NCBI GenBank assembly: GCA_017859785.1
Contig: JAFMMJ010000019.1
Span: 1 to 33,826, forward strand
DNA: 33,826 bases
Source of the DNA: Ilumatobacteraceae bacterium
Lineage (GTDB): Bacteria; Actinomycetota; Acidimicrobiia; Acidimicrobiales; Ilumatobacteraceae
Direction: 5' to 3'
Part shown: positions 30,385 to 33,826 of the stretch, in pieces
How positions within the stretch are numbered: the first letter of the stretch is position 1
How the letters are laid out: every line of letters starts with the position of its first letter
Notes under the pieces: generated by a model
What the model saw: only the letters and a program-made list of their open reading frames with translations
Databases searched by the model: none
Told to the model about the DNA's origin: nothing
Made by a program: the position numbers and the translations under genes

Positions 30385-31188
30385 GTGCTCGTCGTTCAGA
30401 TCAGCGACCCCCATATCTACGCGCACGGACAACTCATGGAGGGCCGCGTCGACACCGCCCGCGGCCTCACCGTCGCTCTTGAGCAGGCGCGACGATTCGC
30501 CCCAGATCTCATCATCCTGAGCGGCGACCTCGTCAATGACGCCGACCCTGCGCAATACGAGCACCTCGCCGATCTGCTCGCCGGAACCGAGCTGCCACTC
30601 CTGCTTGTTGCCGGGAACCACGACGATCGCGACGCGGTACGCGCCATCGCCTCGACCACTAGCGGGGCCCTCACGCCGCTCCCCTCGGTCCACGGGGAAC
30701 TCGAGTACGACATTGTGCTGCCCGATGGCGGGCCGCGTTTCCTCGTTGTGGACACCGTGCGAGCGGATTCCCACAGCGGCTTGCTTACCTCCGAGCGTCT
30801 CGACGCCCTTGATCAACAGCTCTCCACCGGTGCGCAGACTGTCGTTGTTCAACATCACCCGCCCTTCATCTCGGGAATCGACTTCATGGACCACTACGGA
30901 CTCGAGGGCGGTGCGGAGGAACTCGACGTGATCGCACGGCACCGAAACGTCCTCGCGGTGCTCACTGGCCACCTCCATCGCTACGCCGTGCACATCCGCT
31001 CGGGCGTGACCGTGATCACCTCGCCAAGCTCGGCTGCTCAGGTCGCCCTCGACCTCAGCGGGGGCGGCACCTCGTACACCGAAGAGCCCGGATCAATCCT
31101 TCTGCATAGATTCGACGACGCCGGAGTGACCAGTCACGTCATGCCACTTCGAGATAGCGACACCTGGCGACCCTCCTGGGCCTCCTGA
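30385..31188 (+). CDS. Class III phosphodiesterase (CpdA-like metallophosphoesterase)
   Basis: The 267-residue product is a calcineurin-like metallophosphoesterase of the class III cyclic nucleotide phosphodiesterase type. Metal ligands lie in SDPHIY (Asp8, His10), GDLVND, GNHDD, HHPP and GHLHRY. Related enzymes split cAMP, glycerophosphodiesters or other phosphodiesters in the cytoplasm, so the substrate is open. GTG 30385 has TAGTGT six bases upstream. It is followed by the 113-base region before the ABC importer and is probably transcribed separately from it. Confidence 0.9.
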   Translation: MLVVQISDPHIYAHGQLMEGRVDTARGLTVALEQARRFAPDLIILSGDLVNDADPAQYEHLADLLAGTELPLLLVAGNHDDRDAVRAIASTTSGALTPLPSVHGELEYDIVLPDGGPRFLVVDTVRADSHSGLLTSERLDALDQQLSTGAQTVVVQHHPPFISGIDFMDHYGLEGGAEELDVIARHRNVLAVLTGHLHRYAVHIRSGVTVITSPSSAAQVALDLSGGGTSYTEEPGSILLHRFDDAGVTSHVMPLRDSDTWRPSWAS

Positions 31189-31209
31189 CTCTTTGTTAAC
31201 GCTGTAATA

Positions 31210-31265
31210 CGAGGCGGTTCGAACACCGACGTCGTACCGCCTCGGCCCATTCGAACGACTAGGTT
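31210..31265 (+). promoter_or_regulatory. Operator-like inverted repeat and promoter of the ABC importer
   Basis: CGAGGCGGT (31210-31218) and ACCGCCTCG (31236-31244) are perfect nine-base inverted repeats around a 17-base spacer. TTCGAAC occurs twice, at 31218-31224 and 31250-31256. TAGGTT (31260-31265) is the best -10 candidate; transcription from about 31272 would give a 30-base leader with GGGGAG before the ATG at 31302. The repeat would lie in the -30 to -60 region, fitting a regulator site. No TTGAC-type -35 box is seen, consistent with an activator-dependent promoter. Confidence 0.45.
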
Positions 31266-31301
31266 CTCAGACGTGCTGCGAGCTTCTCGGGGAGTGACCC
31301 G

Positions 31302-32072
31302 ATGACCCAGGTCGAAACCGACCACCACCCCCGCTCCACCGGAGAGTCCCTCGCGTTCAGGGATATCGGGATGATCTTCCCCGATGGCACGGAGGCCGTG
31401 CGCGAAACCTCGTTCTCGGTCGCCAAGGGAGAGTTCGTCACCATCGTCGGGCCCTCCGGTTGCGGAAAGTCGACCCTGCTCAAAATTGCGTCCGGTCTTC
31501 TCGAGGCGACCTCGGGTGAAGTCGAGGTCGACCGTGACCGGCTCGGCTATGTCTTTCAGGACGCAACGCTGCTCCCGTGGCGCACCGTGCTCGGCAACGT
31601 TGAGCTTCTCGCGGAGCTGCATGGATTTGATCGCGATGAGCGACGGCGTCTCGCCCTCGAGGCCATCGACACCGTCGGCCTCGCGGGCTTCGCCAACCAC
31701 TATCCGAAATCGCTCTCTGGTGGAATGAAGATGCGCGCCTCGCTCGCGAGGACTCTGACTCTGAAGCCGCCAGTGTTCCTGTTCGATGAGCCCTTTGGCG
31801 CGGTTGACGAGATCACCCGCGAGCACCTCAACGAGGAGACTCAACGGCTCTTCCAATCCGAGGGATTCGCGGGTCTCTTCATCACCCACTCCATCTCCGA
31901 GGCGGTGTTCATGTCGACGAGAGTGCTCGTGATGTCTGCCCGTCCCGGCCGAATCGTCGCCGAGTTCGACATTCCGTTCCCCTACCCGCGCTCGCCCGAA
32001 CTTCGCTTCGACCCGGAGTTCGCCCGCCTGAGCGGCGAGATCAGCCATGCCCTACGAGGTTCCCACTCATGA
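31302..32072 (+). CDS. ABC importer ATPase (nitrate/taurine-type family)
   Basis: The 256-residue product is a nucleotide-binding subunit of a NitT/TauT-type importer. Walker A GPSGCGKST, Q-loop YVFQDATLLPW, signature LSGGM, Walker B VFLFDEP and the H-loop THS are all intact. The signature reads LSGGMKMR rather than the common LSGGQRQR, a variation frequent in this family. GGGGAG lies seven bases before the ATG. The permease gene overlaps its stop (ATGA). With the following two genes it forms one transporter, energising uptake of a small molecule. Confidence 0.93.
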   Translation: MTQVETDHHPRSTGESLAFRDIGMIFPDGTEAVRETSFSVAKGEFVTIVGPSGCGKSTLLKIASGLLEATSGEVEVDRDRLGYVFQDATLLPWRTVLGNVELLAELHGFDRDERRRLALEAIDTVGLAGFANHYPKSLSGGMKMRASLARTLTLKPPVFLFDEPFGAVDEITREHLNEETQRLFQSEGFAGLFITHSISEAVFMSTRVLVMSARPGRIVAEFDIPFPYPRSPELRFDPEFARLSGEISHALRGSHS

Positions 32073-32956
32073 GCACCGATACCTCCACCGACAACGCGGC
32101 CAGTACCGAGATCGCGCAGGGTGATTCAACCGATGCGGCTGTTCGGCCACGTCAACGCACCGCCGCTGGGGTCTTCTCAGGGAGCGTGCTCCCACCCCTC
32201 GTGCTCGGAGCGTTCGTTATCGCCGGTTGGTACGGCATCTCGTATGGCCTGCTCGACGAACGTCGGCGATTCCTTCTGAAGCCCCCACACGAAGTGCTTG
32301 CGCAGGGATTCCTCGACTGGCCCACCTTCTCCGAAATGCTCTCCGGGCTGTGGTCGAGCACCCAGGTCGCGATGATCGGACTCGTTATTTCAATCGCGAT
32401 CGGATTTCTCTTCGCGACCGTCATGAGCCAAGCAAAAACCATCGAACGAGCGGTGTTCCCGTTCATGGTGACCCTCCAGGCAATCCCGATCCTCGCGATC
32501 GTTCCGCTGATCTCGTTTTGGTGGGGTACCGGTCAGCGTTCGCGGATCATCGTCTGCGTGATCATCTCCCTCTTCCCGATCATCGTGAACACGCTTTTCG
32601 GCCTGCAATCGGCAGAGCGCGGTATGCACGACCTGTTCACCCTCCATCACGCCGACCGAGTCACGCGACTCAGGAAGCTCATGTTCCCGGCGGCGCTACC
32701 GGCCATTTTCGCCGGACTCCGTATCTCAGCTGGGCTGTCGGTGATCGGTGCGATCGTTGGAGACTTCTTCTTTGGACGCGGGGACGTCGGTATCGGCCAA
32801 CTCCTTCGCAGATATGCCAACCAACTCATGGGCGAGGAGCTCCTCGCCGCGGTCATCCTCTCGAGCGCGCTCGGGGTGACCGTGTTCATGACGTTCGGTT
32901 GGCTCCAGAACATCGCCATCGGAAAGTGGCACGAGACCTCGGGAGGTGGGGCGTGA
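32069..32956 (+). CDS. ABC importer permease (nitrate/taurine-type family)
   Basis: The 295-residue product has a polar N-terminal extension of about 48 residues and then six hydrophobic spans typical of SsuC/TauC/ThiX-type permeases. The cytoplasmic EAA-like loop is in the segment RVTRLRKLMFPAALPAIFAG, with the conserved Gly in AGLRIS. It pairs with the ATPase upstream, whose stop codon overlaps its ATG. The binding-protein gene starts 52 bases downstream. The family carries nitrate, alkanesulfonates, thiamine precursors and other small organic molecules; the sequence does not fix which. Confidence 0.92.
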   Translation: MSTDTSTDNAASTEIAQGDSTDAAVRPRQRTAAGVFSGSVLPPLVLGAFVIAGWYGISYGLLDERRRFLLKPPHEVLAQGFLDWPTFSEMLSGLWSSTQVAMIGLVISIAIGFLFATVMSQAKTIERAVFPFMVTLQAIPILAIVPLISFWWGTGQRSRIIVCVIISLFPIIVNTLFGLQSAERGMHDLFTLHHADRVTRLRKLMFPAALPAIFAGLRISAGLSVIGAIVGDFFFGRGDVGIGQLLRRYANQLMGEELLAAVILSSALGVTVFMTFGWLQNIAIGKWHETSGGGA

Positions 32957-33008
32957 CCCCATCACCAGGACAGCACACCCATCAACACCCATCTCCAGGG
33001 GGAGACCA

Positions 33009-33826
33009 ATGACCCGAACAAGAACGGCTGGAATCACCTCCGGCCTCCTCGCACTCGCGCTTGTCGCCGCTGCCTGCGGTGGCGACGACGATTCGGCGGC
33101 CGGTGGCGGCGACGGAGTCCTCTCCGACGTCTGCCCGGCCACCGTCGTCGTCCAGACCGACTGGTTCCCAGAGGCCGAGCACGGCGCTCTGTACAACCTG
33201 ATCGGTGAGGGCTACACCGTAGACACCGACGCCAAAGTGGTCAGTGGCCCAATGGTCATTGACGGACAGAACCTCGGCGTCACCTTCGAGGTGCGCACCG
33301 GCGGACCTGCGATCGGATTTGCCCCAGTGAGCTCGTACGTCTACACCGACGACTCGATCACCTTCGGCTACGCCAACACCGAGGCTCAGGTGCTGTCCTA
33401 CGAGGACGCTCCCCTGCTCTCGGTTGTCGCGCCGCTCGAGATCAACCCGCAAATGATCATGTGGGACCCCGACACTTACCCCGACGTCAAGAGCATCGCT
33501 GACCTCGGTGAGGCGGGTATCACGATCAACGTCTTTGGCGGCGGCGTGTTCTCTGAGGTCTTCGTGGCCCAGGGCATCTGGTCAGCCGATCAGATCGATC
33601 CGTCCTACGACGGCTCCCCGGCTCGATTCATCGCGGAGCAGGGAGCGGTAGCCCAGCAGGGATTCGCTTCGGCTGAGCCGTACGACTACGAGAACACCTT
33701 CGCTGACTGGGGCAAGCCAGTCGCCTTCCAGACTCTGCACGACGCGGGGTTCGAGGTGTACGCGGCGACGCTCGGTATCCGCCCCGATCAGAAGGCTGAA
33801 CTCGATGATTGTCTGAAGGAGATCGT
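33009..33826 (+). CDS. ABC importer substrate-binding lipoprotein, 3' end missing
   Basis: The first 272 codons are present and the stop is beyond the window. The signal peptide ends in lipobox LVAAAC (Cys23) followed by GGDDDS. The mature part begins with VVVQTDWFPEAEHGALYNLI, similar to the start of NMT1/THI5-like and NitT/TauT binding proteins that have a WxPxxxHxG-type pattern. GGP, typical after the second strand, is seen as RTGGPAIGFAPVSSY. AGGGGGAGA lies just before the ATG. It is the third gene of the importer. The ligand may be a nitrogen-containing heterocycle in view of the amidohydrolase genes nearby, which is inference. Confidence 0.88.
   Translation, partial: MTRTRTAGITSGLLALALVAAACGGDDDSAAGGGDGVLSDVCPATVVVQTDWFPEAEHGALYNLIGEGYTVDTDAKVVSGPMVIDGQNLGVTFEVRTGGPAIGFAPVSSYVYTDDSITFGYANTEAQVLSYEDAPLLSVVAPLEINPQMIMWDPDTYPDVKSIADLGEAGITINVFGGGVFSEVFVAQGIWSADQIDPSYDGSPARFIAEQGAVAQQGFASAEPYDYENTFADWGKPVAFQTLHDAGFEVYAATLGIRPDQKAELDDCLKEI

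Noticed and set aside
31256-31301. Guanidine-type riboswitch, suggested by ACTAGGTTCTC before the importer
   Set aside because: Only a short partial resemblance to the ykkC start; the 40 bases left before the ATG cannot hold the full motif.
1-33826. CRISPR array, IS element, prophage or integron
   Set aside because: No regularly spaced repeats, transposase, integrase or phage gene was seen; the split palindrome at 6822-7228 is the only insertion-like trace.

Overview
The window is compact, high-GC DNA from an actinobacterium. A WhiB regulator, a GarA-type FHA protein beside an FtsR-type MerR regulator, a DUF151 nuclease and a second MerR regulator all point to Actinomycetota. The tight gene packing and the deep divergence of several proteins suggest class Acidimicrobiia; that placement is inference, since no rRNA gene is present. 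No IS element, prophage or CRISPR array is visible.

Layout. 1-6775: a partial Arg-rich protein of unknown function, a gamma-carbonic anhydrase homologue, PrmA, a ribokinase, WhiB, threonine aldolase and peptide-release factor 3. 6822-7228: a small zinc-finger gene enclosed by the two halves of a split palindrome. 7229-9533: a 430-base leader with strong hairpins, then a secreted M23 peptidase with five peptidoglycan-binding repeats. 9570-10936: an LLM-family oxidoreductase and a protein with a lysine-rich, histone-H1-like tail. 10960-14399 (minus): pgsA, gcvH, garA-like, ftsR-like, DUF151, MerR, the same order as around gcvH-garA in mycobacteria. 14422-19200: HIT protein, serine hydrolase, SRAP protein, SMP-30 protein, a lipoprotein, tRNA-Pro(GGG) with terminator, and a BadH-like dehydrogenase. 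19237-24276: a radical-SAM DUF512 protein with Der and a small membrane zinc ribbon on one strand, and IspH with a CopD-like membrane protein and a lipoprotein on the other. 24298-27978: flavin reductase, SirB1-like protein, acyl-CoA synthetase and glycerophosphodiesterase. 27981-33826: cytosine-deaminase-like amidohydrolase, creatininase-family amidohydrolase, a dimeric alpha-beta barrel protein, a class III phosphodiesterase and an ABC importer (ATPase, permease, truncated binding protein). The last group could serve uptake and hydrolysis of a nitrogen-rich small molecule.

The most striking signal is in the promoters. Start codons of many unrelated genes sit exactly six bases (range 6-9) downstream of a TAnnnT box with no recognisable -35 element or Shine-Dalgarno sequence. 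In the tightest divergent pairs, gaps of 22-24 bases, the two opposing boxes overlap and share one TA step (1445-1446, 14410-14411, 30373-30374). This looks like a shared scheme of bidirectional leaderless promoters. Genes with a Shine-Dalgarno sequence have longer leaders, and two of them have clear TTGAC-type -35 boxes.
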